The notes: generated from the sequence alone by a model not told the origin. 64,000 nucleotides of DNA from Berghia stephanieae (GCA_034508935.3 CM067455.1:29217639-29281638), one strand, 5' to 3'. Counted from the stretch's first letter, positions 21,928 through 36,392 are shown. Made by a program: numbers and translations.

Positions 21928-24029
21928 GAAGAAGGAGGGGGGGGGGGGGGGAGAGTAAAACCCAACCCTGTGACCCCACTCAAGAGGTCAGGTTGAAAGA
22001 GATGTAAGTAGTGGCAAAATCATTCTTAGTTGACATTTTAAATTCAATTCAATTGCTTCTCTTTCATCATTATTCAATTGAAAGACTTCCTTCATTTATG
22101 AGTGGTTTTGGATGAGAAATGGTGAAACAATAAGATTAAATCGCATTTATTGGGTTTCGAAAACTTGTATTAATTTAAGATTTTCAGTCGTTAACCTCCT
22201 GAAAACTCTTAAATTAAAACTTGTGTTTATAACCATATAGACGTGCTTTCATTCAAGAGCAACTTTTAAAAAACGACATCGTATAACACAACACAATCTG
22301 GAACAAGACATAAAATATAAAGACAAGTATGAATATTTGATGAATGTCGATGAAATTTTACAAACTTATGAACAGAAAGAATGAAATCAAATAATTCTAA
22401 AATTTAAAAAAAATAAACCACATATGCAAACATCCTATAGTTTTAAAACCAGAAATCGCCAAGAATAAATTATCAATCATAATTGAACATCTGAAAAAAA
22501 AAATAAAAGTGGAAGAAAAAATTTGTCCCCAACACAGACATGACTTTTTCTCTTCTTTTTCATTTTAACCAGGAAACATTTTCTTCACAGTGACGTCAGT
22601 TTAAGACGACAAACCAGAAACTTTTATGAAATCGGGTGAGGTGGTCAGATGGCTAATGCATTGTAATTTAGCAAGGGGGGACGTTTATTTATTCCAAATT
22701 TGTTTTTTGTTTCAATGTTTAAAAACAATTTCTCATTCGTTGTTTTATCTGTTCTTCACTTGCAAGATTGCTAATCCCCCATTTTCTCTTGTGGACAACA
22801 TGATTGATTCCTGTTTACATCAGGCATTTGATGGATTATTCCTTATTCTTTGGAGGAATATCTAAAGATGACATAATATTACATCCCTCTTCGTAAGGTT
22901 CTAGTGGTGCTGAAAGGGTGCATGCTTTTCCCATAAAAGCACTCAGCAAACGATTTTTAACACTGTTTTAGTTTTACGAAGGTTGCTAATGTATTATAAC
23001 ATTTATAAAAGTCCACAGCAACAAACCAGGACTTTTTCTTTGAATCGGATGACAAAGCAAGGCGAAGTAATCAAAGAATATTTTCTAATCAATCATTCAG
23101 ACTTCGATGAAATTATTAAATAATTTATGAGATTTTTTTCTCCAAACTATTCTTTGTGAAATGGGGGTAACCAGAAGGTCTGAGATTCAAACCCCCAGTC
23201 GATTTTTTGGGATGTTTTTTTTTTCTTGTATTTTTCTTTCTTGCTTTGTCTGGTACCTTCCATACACACTTCTTCAGATCTTCGTGAAATAGGATATGTA
23301 ATAACGACGTGTGTTGTTATTCGCTCCAGACATCATGTATAAAAACGACACAAGTTGAAAATTTGCCTATTCTGATACCGTACAAAAAGATGTGATCTGC
23401 ATTCTCTGTTTAAAATGAAAATAGCAATTTGTCAGTATAATGTGGTTTTGAGTCGAGGAAATAAAATAAAAATCTTAAAGAAAAAAAGTTTTAATACAAA
23501 TAAAATCTGAATGGGTTGAGTAGAGATCCAAGTAAAAGAAATCTCCTATAACTTTTATTTTAAACTCTTAAAGAAACAGTGTATTGAAATGGTACAACGA
23601 TAATATATTATAATTATAACTAATAAATTTAAACTCAGTGAGATAACATTATTGATAATATAATTTGGTGGAAAGCGCAAAGGAGTCCTTTAACATTTTA
23701 CCCAGTTCTCCAGTTCGGTTCACTTGAAGTAGAGAGGGAAAGATGATAAAAGTATTATGTGTTGGGTAAGCCCATTGTATCTCCTTTAGAAATGTGCATT
23801 AACACAAAAATAAGAAAGAGAAAATTTTATTTTAATTTTGTAAAAGAAAGATATAAATTTGTATGGTGAAATTTACAAGATATAATATAAAATAAAACTT
23901 GGAGAAATGAGTTATAAGAGACAAATGATTTCAGGTTGCTTTCACCTCTGAAGTTCAGTGTAATTATTAAACCGTGAACATTCAGTCAATCAGTTCAAAT
24001 TAATGAATAAAGAAACAAATAAATAAAAA
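20999..24029. other. intron of the receptor gene; (GA)n and SINE-like scraps
   Basis: A (GA)n array with G-run lies at about 21,858-21,952. GGTGGTCAGATGGCTAATGC at about 22,640 and GGTCTGAGATTCAAACCCCC at about 23,178 resemble separate A-box and B-box parts of a tRNA-derived SINE but are too far apart for a call. No exon with both splice signals and coherent coding was found. Confidence 0.5.
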
Positions 24030-24735
<706 letters not shown>

Positions 24736-24736
24736 T

Positions 24737-25130
24737 GGGAGCAGGCACTTATGTTGGTAACAACAAGATATGAAGTGAGTAGAAAAGTGCCAGAAGACAA
24801 TAGAGAATAAAAATTTTTTCGCGGTGGTGGTGGGGTTTGAACCTGCGACCTTATTGGTACGACAACTCCGCCTGGCAGGTGAGAGCGTGGCTCTACCGTG
24901 TGAGCTATCCACGAACACAAACAAAAATATTCGTTTCAAACCCAAAGTCATTTCTAGATCCCTCTCTCACCCACTTCTTGAGATCGCCGATTCGTTCACC
25001 ACCATCGCAAAGTAATTTGACCAGCAGTTAAGCTTAATAGCCAATATTCTCATCACAAACATATAACATAGAAACGATTGAGACATTGAGTATGCTCCGG
25101 TGTATGGGGTGAATTTTTAATTCAGAAAAG
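24737..25130 (-). mobile_element. tRNA-derived SINE (family S3), copy 1
   Basis: On the minus strand the head reads GGATAGCTCACACGGTAGAG (A box) and GGTCGCAGGTTCAAACCCC (B box), spaced as in a tRNA, with TTCGCGGCGGTGGTG-type sequence on the other side. The body carries AAGTCATTTCTAGATCCCTC and CACCCACTTCTTGAGATCGC (plus-strand sense). The Met/Leu-rich open frames over it are accidental. Confidence 0.8.
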
Positions 25131-25404
25131 TGAGTGGAGCAGGCACTTATGTTGGTAACAACAAGATATGAAGTGAGTAGAAAAGTGCCAGAAGACAATA
25201 GAGAATAAAAAATTTTTTCGCGGCGGTGGTGGGGTTTGAACCTGCGACCTTATTGGTACGACAACTCCGCCTGGCAGGTGAGAGCGTGGCTCTACCGTGT
25301 GAGCTATCCACGAACACAAACAAAAATATTCGTTTCAAACCCAAAGTCATTTCTAGATCCCTCTCTCACCCACTTCTTGAGATCGCCGATTCGTTCACCA
25401 CCAT
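25131..25404 (-). mobile_element. tRNA-derived SINE (family S3), copy 2, directly repeated
   Basis: Nearly identical to copy 1 from GAGCAGGCACTTATG through TTCGTTCACCACCAT, then it stops abruptly at 25,404, where an inverted copy begins. The direct repeat suggests a local duplication of the SINE with its flank rather than an independent insertion. Confidence 0.8.
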
Positions 25405-25702
25405 GTGATGAGAATATTGGCTATTAAGCTTAACTGCTGGTCAAAATTACTTCGCGATGGTGGTGAACGAATCGGCGATCTCAAGAAGTGGGTGAGAGAG
25501 GGATCTAGAAATGACTTTGGGTTTGAAACGAATATTTTTGTTTGTGTTCGTGGATAGCTCACACGGTAGAGCCACGCTCTCACCTGCCAGGCGGAGTTGT
25601 CGTACCAATAAGGTCGCAGGTTCAAACCCCACCACCGCCGCGAAAAAATTTTTTATTCTCTATTGTCTTCTGGCACTTTTCTACTCACTTCATATCTTGT
25701 TA
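25405..25702 (+). mobile_element. tRNA-derived SINE (family S3), copy 3, inverted
   Basis: The reverse complement of copy 1, including about 50 bp that copy 2 lacks. With copy 2 it forms a palindrome with arms of about 245 bp (about 25,159-25,404 and 25,456-25,702) and a spacer of about 50 bp. It runs straight into the 2.3-kb (TAG)n array. Confidence 0.8.
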
Positions 25703-25826
25703 GTAGTGTAGTATAGTAGTAGTAGGTAGTAGGTAGTAGTAGTAGTAGGGAGGTAGTTAGTAGTAGTTAGTAGTAGATATAGTATGTAGTAGAGTAGTAG
25801 TATTAGTAGGTAGTAGTAGTTAGTAG

Positions 25827-25857
<31 letters not shown>

Positions 25858-26235
25858 GTATGTAGTAGTAGTAGTAGGTAGTAGTAGTAGTAGTAGTATG
25901 TAGTAGTAGTAGTAGTAGTAGTTAGTAGTAGTAGTAGTTAGTAGTAGTAGGTAGTAGTAGTAGTAGTAGGTAGGTATAGTAGTAGTAGTGTATAGTAGTA
26001 TAGGTAGTAGTAGTAGTAGGTAGTAGTAGTAGTAGGTAGTAGTAGTAGTAGGTAGTAGTGTAGTAGTATGTAGTAGGGAAGTAGTAGTAGTAGTAGGTAG
26101 TAGTAGTAGTAGGTAGTAGTAGTGTAGTAGTAGTAGTAGTAGGTAAGTAGTAGTAGTAGTAGTAGTAGTAGTAGGTAGGTAGTAGTAGTAGTAGTAGTAA
26201 GTAGTAGGGAGTAGTAGTAGGTAGTATAGTAGTAG

Positions 26236-26266
<31 letters not shown>

Positions 26267-26396
26267 GTAGTAGTAGTAGGTAGTAAGTAGTAGTAGTTAG
26301 TAGTAGTAGTAGGTTAGTAGTAGTAGTAGGTAGTAGTAGTAGGTTAGTAGTAGTAGTGAGTAGTAGTAGTAGTATGTAGTTAGGTAGTAGTAGTAG

Positions 26397-26427
<31 letters not shown>

Positions 26428-26557
26428 GTAGTAGTAGTATAGTGTAGTAGTAGTAGTAGTAGTAGTAGGTATAGTAGTAGTAGTAGTGTAGTAGTAGTAG
26501 TAGTGTAGTAGTAGTGAGTAGTAGTAGGTAGTAGTAGTAGGTAGTAGTAGTAGTAGT

Positions 26558-26590
<33 letters not shown>

Positions 26591-26755
26591 TGTGTGAGTA
26601 GTTGTAGTAGTAGGTAGTAGTAGTAGTAGTAGTTAGTGTAGTATGTAGTATAGTAGTAGTAGTAGTAGTTAGTTAGTAGTAGTAGTAGTAGTATGTAGTA
26701 GTAGTAGGTAGTAGTAGTAGTAGGTAGTAGTAGTAGTAGGTAGTAGTAGTAGTAG

Positions 26756-26789
<34 letters not shown>

Positions 26790-26926
26790 GTAGTAGTAGT
26801 AGTAGGTAGTAGTAGTAGTAGAAAGGTAGTAGTAGATAGTAGTAGTAAGTAGTAGTAGGTAGTAGTAGTAGTAGGTTAGTAGTAGTAGTAGGTAGTAGTA
26901 GTAGTAGGTAGTAGTAGTAGTAGGTA

Positions 26927-26968
<42 letters not shown>

Positions 26969-27035
26969 GTAGTAGTAGTATAGTAGTAGGTAGTTAGTAG
27001 TAGGTAGTAGTAGTAGTAGGTAGTAGTAGTAGTAG

Positions 27036-27069
<34 letters not shown>

Positions 27070-27142
27070 GTAGTAGTAGTAGTAGGTAGTAGTAGTAGTA
27101 GAGTAGTAGTAGTGTAGTAGTAGTAGTAGTAGTATAGTAGTA

Positions 27143-27175
<33 letters not shown>

Positions 27176-27277
27176 AGGTAGTTAGTAGTAGTAGTAGTAG
27201 TAGTAAGTAGTAGTAGGTAGTATGTAAGTAGTAGTAGTAGTAGTAAGTAGTAGTAGTAGTGTATAGTAGTAGTTAGT

Positions 27278-27320
<43 letters not shown>

Positions 27321-27453
27321 GTTAGTAGTAGTAGTAGTAGTAGTAGTAGGTAGTAGTAGTAGTAGGTTAGTAGTGAGTAGTAGGTAGTAGTAGTAGTAGG
27401 TAGTAGTAGTATGTAGGTAGTAGTAGTAGTAGGTAGTAGTAGTAGTAGTAGTA

Positions 27454-27488
<35 letters not shown>

Positions 27489-27781
27489 TAGTAGTAGTAG
27501 TAGTAGGTAGTAGTAGTAGTAGGTAGTAGTAGTAGGTGTAGGTAGTAGTAGTAGTAGGTAGTAGTAGTAGTAGGTAGTAGTAGTAGTAGGTAGTAGTAGT
27601 AGTAGGTATGTAGTAGTAGGTAGTAGTAGTAGTAGGTAGTAGTAGTAGGTAGTGTAGTAGTAGTAGTAGGTAGTAGTAGTAGGTAGTAGTAGTAGGTTAG
27701 TAGTAGTAGTGTAGTGTAGTAGGTAGTAGTATGTAGGTAGTAGTAGTAGGTAGTAGTAGTAGGTAGTAGTAGTAGTGTAGT

Positions 27782-27820
<39 letters not shown>

Positions 27821-27833
27821 GTAGTAGTAGTAG

Positions 27834-27869
<36 letters not shown>

Positions 27870-27889
27870 TAGTAGGTAGTAGTAGTTGG

Positions 27890-27961
<72 letters not shown>

Positions 27962-27975
27962 TAGTAGTAGTTAGT
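25703..27975. repeat. (TAG/GTA)n array of about 2.3 kb
   Basis: TAG trinucleotides with frequent GTAGGTAG slips, unusually long for a trinucleotide array. The irregular one- and two-base slips may be real or long-read sequencing noise. Confidence 0.95.
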
Positions 27976-28023
27976 AATATATTATTATCATAATCATCGC
28001 CATCATCATTATTATTATTATTG

Positions 28024-28546
28024 TTTTGTTTTTGTTTTTAAGAGTTTTACGGCGCTTGCAATACTTTAAGGTCATATCAGCGCCAGTAAAAAGGAATAAA
28101 ATCGGATAGTAAAAACATTCTAGACATACCTACAATTAAAAGGACTAGAAGAAAAATTAAGACAAAAGGGAATGATACAAACAGTGAACAAATGTAGATT
28201 CCAAGAGCACACTATCAGTGTACTTAGTTTGAGATTACCCAAAAGTCTCACCCAGACAACAGCACAAGATCCCAGTAAGAGGAATACACTCAGATGTTTA
28301 CAAATCACATGTTAAAAAAAAAGTTAATTAAAAATAACAGTACAGAACAGAGAGATGATTTGCAAGGAAAAAATATCATCTCCCAAAACTCTAACTTTAC
28401 GTTTGACTGTTTCCCTCCACGCACAGGGTATTCGGCAAGGACCGGGACAAAACCAAGTAATCTCATTCCAAGACAAAGACAGAGAGCATGTTGGAAAAAA
28501 TATTGAGGTGTGAAAGACAAAGTAAGTGCCTCCCTGCCGGCAGTGG
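28024..28546 (-). mobile_element. R1 retroposon, copy A
   Basis: R1 is an ~540-bp family oriented on the minus strand, where it ends in TGCAAGCGCCGTAAAACYC and an A-rich tail (here AAAACAAAAACAAAAC). The plus-strand landmarks are GTTTTACGGCGCTTGCAA, CATATCAGCGCCAGTAAAAA, GATTCCAAGAGCACAC and AGTAAGTGCCTCCCTGCC. This copy has a variant 5' end. Flanks ATTATTATTATTG and ATTACTATTATTG are a plausible but low-complexity 13-bp target duplication. No protein is encoded. Confidence 0.75.
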
Positions 28547-28559
28547 ATTACTATTATTG

Positions 28560-28590
28560 CCATAAATAATAATAATAAATAATAATAATA

Positions 28591-28651
<61 letters not shown>

Positions 28652-29107
28652 TAATAATAATAATAATAATAATTTTATTATTATTATTATTATATTCATC
28701 ATCATCATTATCATGCTTTCATGATTATTAGCATTATTATTACTAGTGGTAGTTATAACGATTCAGCTCCGACTTCGTTAAACAAGTAATATGACTTGGT
28801 AACTTTTAATATAGGCATATATACAATACGACCAGCTAGGGCGGGTTTTTTTTTTCTGTAACTAACTAAAACAAAAGCACAAATCAACACTCACACTTAC
28901 GTGCAAAACATGCATTACACAAATAAATGCGTAACTCTATAAAGAATTATAACATAGTTACACACAGGCGAACAACTCCATATATTCATACATAGCCAAA
29001 CAACTCCAATACATTACAATACATATTACAATAGTAAAGTAATAGTAGTAGTAGTATAGTAGTAGTAGTAGTAGTAGTAGTAAGTAGTAGTAGTAGTAGT
29101 AGTAGTA

Positions 29108-29180
<73 letters not shown>

Positions 29181-29283
29181 TAGTAGTATTATTAGTCGTA
29201 TGTAGTTAGTGTAGTATAGAATTAGCATTAGTAGTATTATTATCGTATTATTATTATCAATAACATTATTATTATTATTATTA

Positions 29284-29323
<40 letters not shown>

Positions 29324-29325
29324 TA

Positions 29326-29388
<63 letters not shown>

Positions 29389-29461
29389 TATTATTTATTA
29401 TTATTATTATTTATTATTTATTATTAATTATTATTATATTATTTTATTATTATTATTTTAT

Positions 29462-29523
<62 letters not shown>

Positions 29524-29525
29524 TA
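28560..29525. repeat. (AAT)n, (TAG)n and (ATT)n microsatellites
   Basis: (AAT)n at about 28,562-28,695, unique sequence at about 28,740-29,030 with no gene seen, (TAG)n at about 29,035-29,185, then (ATT)n at about 29,225-29,525. Confidence 0.9.
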
Positions 29526-30174
29526 CTAATGAAGAACGCACATCATTTGTGGGGAAATAAAGACTATTACGAACAAGCACTTGTCTTTATTATAATGCAA
29601 TGTTATTCTGGAAATTATCATAGATCAAGATCAATCTTGTGAGCAAGAAAAAAAGAGTCTGTCGGTGCGCGCGCATAATGAATCTGGTCTGAAATTATGC
29701 TGCTAAGCTAAACTAATACATCGTTCATGCAATTTTTGCAGTTAAAAAGCCAATCCATAGTTATAGTGGGAATGGGAAAATAATCGCTAGGATAGAATAC
29801 GGGTTTATACTAGTGGTCGTCTGATCGATAATAACAATATTAGCAATAATGATTGTGTTAACAACAAAAACAACAATAACGACAACAATAATAACAACAC
29901 AATAAAAACAGGAGTAGCAGTAAGAACAACAACAATAATGATAACGACAGCAATATTAATAGCAATGATACCAACAACAACAATGACAACAGTTACAGGT
30001 ATAAGGATAACAACAAAAATAATTACAAACAATGATAGTAGGTAATAAAAATAATAACAAAGACGACCATAACAAAAACAATAATAACTTTAACAACAGC
30101 AGTAGAAACAATGATAAAAATAATAACAATTATAATAACATTAAATGATAAAATAATATTTTTTTAAACATACA
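29526..30174. other. no gene; AAC/AAT-rich low-complexity DNA
   Basis: The first ~50 bp after the (ATT)n array (AATGAAGAACGCACATCATT, then GGGGAAATAAAGAC) recur in diverged form at about 42,378-42,430 after another (ATT)n/(ACT)n array. From about 29,820 the DNA is AAC/AAT-rich. Confidence 0.6.
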
Positions 30175-30639
30175 TATATCAATTATTGTTTTTAAGGGTT
30201 TTTCGGCACTTGCAACACATTAAGGTCATATCAGCGCCAGTAAAAAGGAAGAAAATGGGATAGAAAAAAGTTATAGAACTACAATTAATGCACACAAGAA
30301 AAGGTAAGACAAAGGGGAATTGGTTCAAATAAGAAACAGGTGTAGATTCCAAGAGCACACTATCAACGTACTTAGTTTGAGATCACTAAAAGTCTCATCC
30401 AGACACAAGAACAGGTCCCCACTAAGAGGAATACACTCAAATGTTTTACAAATAATATAAAGAAAACATAATGCAATGCACAACAGAGAGATTATTTACA
30501 AGGACAAAAATATCTATCTCCCAAAACTAAGTATACATTTGAATGTTCTCTCTTCAGCCAGGACCAGGACAATCTCATTCCAAGACAAAGACAGAAAGCA
30601 AGTTGGAAACAGATATAGGGGGATGGAAGACACAGTAAG

Positions 30640-30784
30640 TGTTACATATTATCAATAGAATACTAGATATATCTATAATGTAATCGTCCTCTTGTCGACT
30701 AGACCCAATTAAAGATGGCCGACTTATTATCATGTGTTCCTTGATGTCTATAAATTAAGATTACTTGAGCTAGACTATATAACA
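30640..30784 (+). repeat. 5' LTR of G1
   Basis: 145 bp, starting TGTTACATATT and ending CTATATAACA. It matches 36,393-36,540 throughout, including GACTAGACCCAATTAAAGAT and TTATAAATTAAGATTACTTG-like blocks. Confidence 0.85.
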
Positions 30785-33488
30785 TGGTGTCAGATTTTTA
30801 AAAAACCTAATTGACTTTAGTGCTTTATTCAAGAAAGGATTTTCTGTGATTAAAATTTTAAAATATAATTGTGACATTGATTAGACGAAGATATTGCACG
30901 GAGACGTTTACGGTGATTTACGGGAACCGACTGCACACAACTGCAGGAAATAACAACAAATCCGATACCGATATAATATTGAATACTCGACGATGTAACA
31001 CTACAATATAACTCGCTTAACTAAATTCAGAAAAATCACCCTACAGTAAAACATTCTTAAACTACATTCTAGAAAATCCGCTTAAGTTGAAGAATAGCTA
31101 AAAATGTCTCCCAGATTAAAATTAAAACAACCAGAGGAGATGCAATTCTCTAAGAGTGGAGAAAAGACTCTCATGGAGAGATGGAGGTCATGGCAAAAGA
31201 CTGTGGAACTCTGCCTCCAACTAGCAATGCCGGAACACAAAGAAAGAGAGAAATGCAATGCCTGACTATAATCATAGGCCAGGAGGGTAGAGACATCTAC
31301 TCAACATGGAATCTGTCCCTTGAGGAGGAAACACAGCTCGAACTTATTCTCAACAAATTCAGCGAACATCGCAGTCCAAGAACAAACATAACATTAGAGA
31401 GATTTAAATTCAACACCAGAAACCAAGAAGGAGAAAACATTGAAAGCTATGTGGTAGAATTAAAGAAATTAGCAAAAAACTGTGCGTTTGGAAACTTAGA
31501 ATGTGAGCTGATTCGAGATAGAATAGTAATGGGTATACAGTCCCAAGCACTAAAATGGAGACTTTTGAGAGAAAGTGATTTAACATTGCAAAAGATTGGA
31601 CATCTGCACGGCCGAAGAGCAATCGAAAAAAGGGATGAAACTGATAAATTAGGCCAGAATGGGGCATCATCGGTTTAGGAAAACTACATGAAATCCAACA
31701 AAAGAACATCGCCCAAACAACCATTAGAGAGATTTAATTCGGAAAAGAAGGAGAAAAGAGCTATGGGCGAATTAAGGCAAGCAAAAACTGTGTTTGAAAT
31801 TGTGTGGGAGAGAATGTAGGGAACAGTCAAGATAATTTCCAAGCCTATGCAAAGCGACCCACCGATCGAAAGATTCACGCCAGAACGGTAGAAGAAGGGT
31901 TTATGATGTAGAAATAGAACCCGAATCAAGTTATGATGAACAAGAATACAATTATGTCGGTGCAATCAGAAAAAACAAAACAGAAAACAATCAAGCGTAT
32001 ATCACGCCAACACATTCATGACTGCCCAATACGGTTCAAAATTGACACAGGAGATCAGGCAAATGTCCTTCCCTCAAAGATTTCAAAGAAATAAACAAAG
32101 ATCACGAAACAAAATTGTAAAAAACAAAACAAAAACTCTGCAGCTATTCTGGAAACATTCTAAACACCAAAGGAAAATGTTTCCTGGAAATCATGGGAAA
32201 GAAAATATCTTTTTTGTGTTGAGGACACTAAACAAGATGCTATACTTGGTTTAGAAGCCTCAGAACATTTGGACTTGATAAAAATGATGGTGATAAATAA
32301 AGATAAATCTGAAGAATACAGCATATACAACGAGAATAAAGATGTGTTCACTGGAATAGGAAAACTTGAAAAAAACTACAACATAGAGCTGAAGGCAAAC
32401 GCTCAACCGGTAATACATCCACCACGACGAGTCCCTCTGGCATTACACGAGAGAGTAAAAAAAGAACTAGATTGTATGGAAGAGGCTGGAATAATCGAAA
32501 ACAAAATGAACCAACAGATTGAGTTAACAGTATGGTCATGGTGGAAAAGAAATATGGCAACCTCAGAATTTGCATAGACCCGAAAGACCTAAATAAATCT
32601 ATTAAGAGAGAGCACTATGCAATTCCATCCGCAGATGAAATTTCATCAAAAATAGTAGGAGCAAAATATTTATCAAAATTCAATGCAACGTCCGGATTCT
32701 GGCAAATCCCCTAGACAAACCAAGTTCGAAACTTTGCACAATCAACACACCATTTGGAAGATACTCTTTTTTCCCTGCCCATTCGGTATTAGTTCTGCCC
32801 CAGAGGTTTTTAACAAAAGAATGAAAGAAATATTCGGAGATGAGGAAGGAATTGAGCATTTTTTGATGATGTTCTTGTATGGGGTGAAACAAAAGAAGAA
32901 CTAAATAGAAGAACAAAAAGGTTCTTGGAATTGGCTAGGAAAGCGAATTTGACATTTGGAAAAGACAAAAGTGTCATTTGAGCAGAGAGTTTGAAAATCT
33001 AGGCCATATCATTAGTTCAAATGGAACAACACCTGACACGGACAAGATCGATGCCATTCAAAAATGAAAATTGACGACAAACAAAAACTCCAAAGGTTTC
33101 TAGGAATGGGTCACATATGTTGGTAAATACATACCAAATTTATCGGACATACTAAACCACTGAGAATGTTGCTGGAAAAAAGTACTGCCTGGCACTGGAA
33201 TAATGAACACGAGGTGGCTGTGAATAAAATAAAAGCACTTATTACTCAAAGTCCAACTCTGAACATTTTGATCCCAACAAAAACATCGTTATAACGGCAG
33301 ACGCAAGCCAATATGGACTTGGTTGCTGCACTTCTACAAGAGGGTCAACCAATATATTATGCATCAAGAAGTCTGAGTAAGCGGCATGAAAAACACAAAC
33401 CTCATAATTCACATGAAATCTATTTTCAGTAGGCACAGTATACCAGAGACTCTGATCACAGACAATGGACCCAACTATGCCAGTGAAC

Positions 33489-34775
33489 CATGGGGAAAGT
33501 TAACGGGGATCAATTTGCCTGAAAGACAGAGTGGTGAAGCCGGTTTGCCTGAAAAAGTATGCTAATTTAATTTTTAATTTTTGCGATCTACGACTCGCCG
33601 GTTGAGTGCCAACCTCTATGACCCTAAATGTGTTTTTTTTTTAAGCAAAAAAAAAAAAAAAAAAAAAAAAAAAGAAAAAAGATTTAGTCTGCATGATTGA
33701 AAACAAAATTTATATAAAAGCTAACACCAAACCACCATTTATACACTCATTCGCAGCAATCTCTAGTGATTACAGTATTACCTGATGTATGGAAACACCA
33801 AGATAAGCCATCACTTTAAATTTGTATAGTAAAAGGCTCAGAAATTGCAATACCAAGGCTTATTACAATTCGAAACACCCAAAGAAGTGATCAAGAGACC
33901 CCAACCATGGTACTTGTTTTGATGCTAGTGTTGGTATAGGTTGTAGTAGTGATGATGCTCGTAGTGTATACTGATGATGATGTGGTGGTTGTGTCAATGT
34001 TGTGATGGTGGTTGTAGCAGAGGTGACTACTATTACCATTACAACTACTACTACTTTTGGTTCAAATATGGGAAATATCCACCTATGTGATTTACAAGTC
34101 GAATACCCCAAAAATAGTCTTAGTGCATTTTTTAAAAAACCTACAGCGATCTTACAGCTCCCCATTTAATACTAATAATTAAAAATTAGACTCATACAAA
34201 ATATTAAAGAAAAATATTAAAAATGTAAACAATCAAATTAAAGTATTTTCAGTTGTATTATAAAGGGAAATAACCCATTTATGTTCATGTTTATTGGCAA
34301 TACAGTCCTTGATTGAAGGCTTCATTGTCAAAGATTTTGGTTCTATTTTATTTTCACTTGGCATGTTCAATTTAACAAGAAGTAGAAGCTTAAATGAGAT
34401 CTGAGACCATTTGAAGTATAAAATAAGCTTATATGCATAATTCAATGCAAATCTTCAAAAGTGGTGTGAAAGGTTATAGTGAAAACCAGCGTTCAATAAC
34501 CAACAGAAAAGATAAATAAAGTACAAAATGTGACTCATCAGCTGATGTGTAAACAGATCAAATGTATGAAAGAAAAGTGACACACATTTGTCACCTATGA
34601 AAGAATATTAAATAGTCTACACATCGGTGCATCGGTATTTCCTAGTATTAAAAGTTAATGTTCCGGTGGTGGAATAATGATAAAGCCGGCAGAAGAGTCA
34701 AAATGCCAGAAGGCAATTATTACATTTACTAAAAAACGGGAATTTCCGGCACATGCCGGCGAACTTTCACCCATG
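33489..34775. mobile_element. hAT-like non-autonomous element (family H1), complete copy
   Basis: The ends are CATGGGGAAAGTT at the left and, inverted, CATGGGTGAAAGTTCGCCGG at the right. Perfect 8-bp target duplications CAGTGAAC lie at 33,481-33,488 and 34,776-34,783. Eight-base duplications and short TIRs fit hAT. The 1,287-bp interior includes a GTGGT-rich part and no transposase. It interrupts the G1 integrase region. Relatives lie at 18,600-19,200 and 63,061-64,000, and 45,130-45,387 shares the termini. Confidence 0.85.
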
Positions 34776-35436
34776 CAGTGAACAATTTTTTTAAAAATAC
34801 AAAAGCATGGGGAATCAAACATATCACCAGCAGCCCCAGATACCCAAAAAGTAATGGTTTGGCAGAAAAAAACGTCCAGACTGTGAAACGGTTGTTGAAG
34901 AAATCGGAAAACGAAGACCCATATCTAGCAATACTTAACTTCAGGACGACGCCCCTAAAACACTCAAAGACACCTGCAGAAATTTTGATGGGTCCAAAAC
35001 TTTGAACAAAACTAACAACAGATAAAAAACAACTCGAAACACCTAGGACCAGTCTTGCACAGACAGCAATGAGAGAGAGCCAAGAAGCACAACGTTGTAC
35101 CTACAGAGGTCGACAAGACCTTCCACCACTCTCACGAGGAGACAACGTGTTTGTGCGCAATAGCACAGACTCAGCTTGGAGACCTGCCAAAATCGTACAG
35201 CCTAAGATGAACCTCGCTCATACGTGACAACAACAGAGGAGGGTTCAACAGTTAGACGTAACCGGCATGACATACTAAAACCTTCCAACTGTTTCGCCAG
35301 GAACCATGAAGTACCAAACGTAATCGAAAATGCCAACGATCGAGCAGAGACACCTCGCGTGGACTTGAACCAGCCAGCAGAGGAACCAGAAACGCAGTCC
35401 ACAACAGTTCCATACCTCATGCGCAGCGGGAGAACG

Positions 35437-35967
35437 TTATGTTTATGTTATGTTTTTAAGGGTTTTACGGCGCTTGCAACACGTCTAGGTTATATCAGCG
35501 CCAGTAAAAAGGAAGAAAATGGGATAGAAAGTTCTAGAGTTACAATTAAAGCAGCCAAGAGAAAGCAAGACAAAGGGGAACTGGGAACAAATAGGGATCA
35601 GATGTAGATTCCAAGAGCATACCACCAATGTACTTAGTCTGAGATCACCTAAAAGTCTCATCCAGACACAGGCACAGTCCCCACTTAGAGGAATACACTC
35701 AAATGTTTACAAATAAAATACATATCATACATAATACAGTGCATAACAGAGAGATGATTTACAAGGAAAAAAATATCATCTCCCAAAACAATAACTATGC
35801 ATTTGACTGTTTCCCTCCCAGTCAAGGACTCCGGCCAGGGTCGGGACAAAACCGAGCGATCTCACACCAAGACAAAGACAGAAAGCAAGTTGGAAAACAG
35901 ATATAAGGGGATAGAAGACACGGTGAGTACATCCCTGCCCACTGTGGAGGTAGGGAACCCCACCCAG
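35437..35967 (-). mobile_element. R1 retroposon, copy C, inside G1
   Basis: Full R1 landmarks with the A-rich tail on the minus strand (AAAACATAACATAAACATAA). Imperfect ~12-bp duplications GCAGCGGGAGAACG (35,423-35,436) and AGCAGTAGAACG (35,968-35,979) flank it, so it inserted in the 3' coding part of gypsy element G1. G1 had itself inserted into R1 copy B, so the family was active both before and after G1 arrived. Confidence 0.8.
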
Positions 35968-36392
35968 AGCAGTAGAACGGTAATTCAACCAGCAAGATAT
36001 CGCCAACAATGAGATGAGAAAAAGAAAGTTTATACTATAACATAGTGGTGTGATTAGTTTATTGTTAAAATGTAAATTACGTCATCAGTGTTGTGTTAAT
36101 TTTAAGTGACGGCATCTAGTTGCAGCGGGATCCTAAATATAGTCATATATTCGAAACAATTCACGGAATACAAACATTCAACATCAGTAGAAATCACTTT
36201 ACTATTTAGAACTGGATTGAAAGCAATACGACATAGAACGAGAACTTTATCAAAATCAAAACAATTCAAATCAAAAGTTGATAAACGGAATATAAAATGT
36301 CGAATGGAACAAACGATTGGAGAACTTTCATTAAAACATTATTATGTGATTCTTAGAGCAGAGATACAGTACCAATTTCGAAAGAAGGGAGA

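Noticed and set aside
24824-25635. Repeated 60-76-residue frames (e.g. MNLRPYWYDNSAWQVRAW) over the S3 SINEs
   Set aside because: They read through tRNA-derived SINE heads on the wrong sense; repetition comes from the SINE copies, not a gene family.
25545-25640. tRNA gene on the plus strand
   Set aside because: A and B boxes are present, but the acceptor stem does not pair and the sequence recurs as part of a longer SINE.
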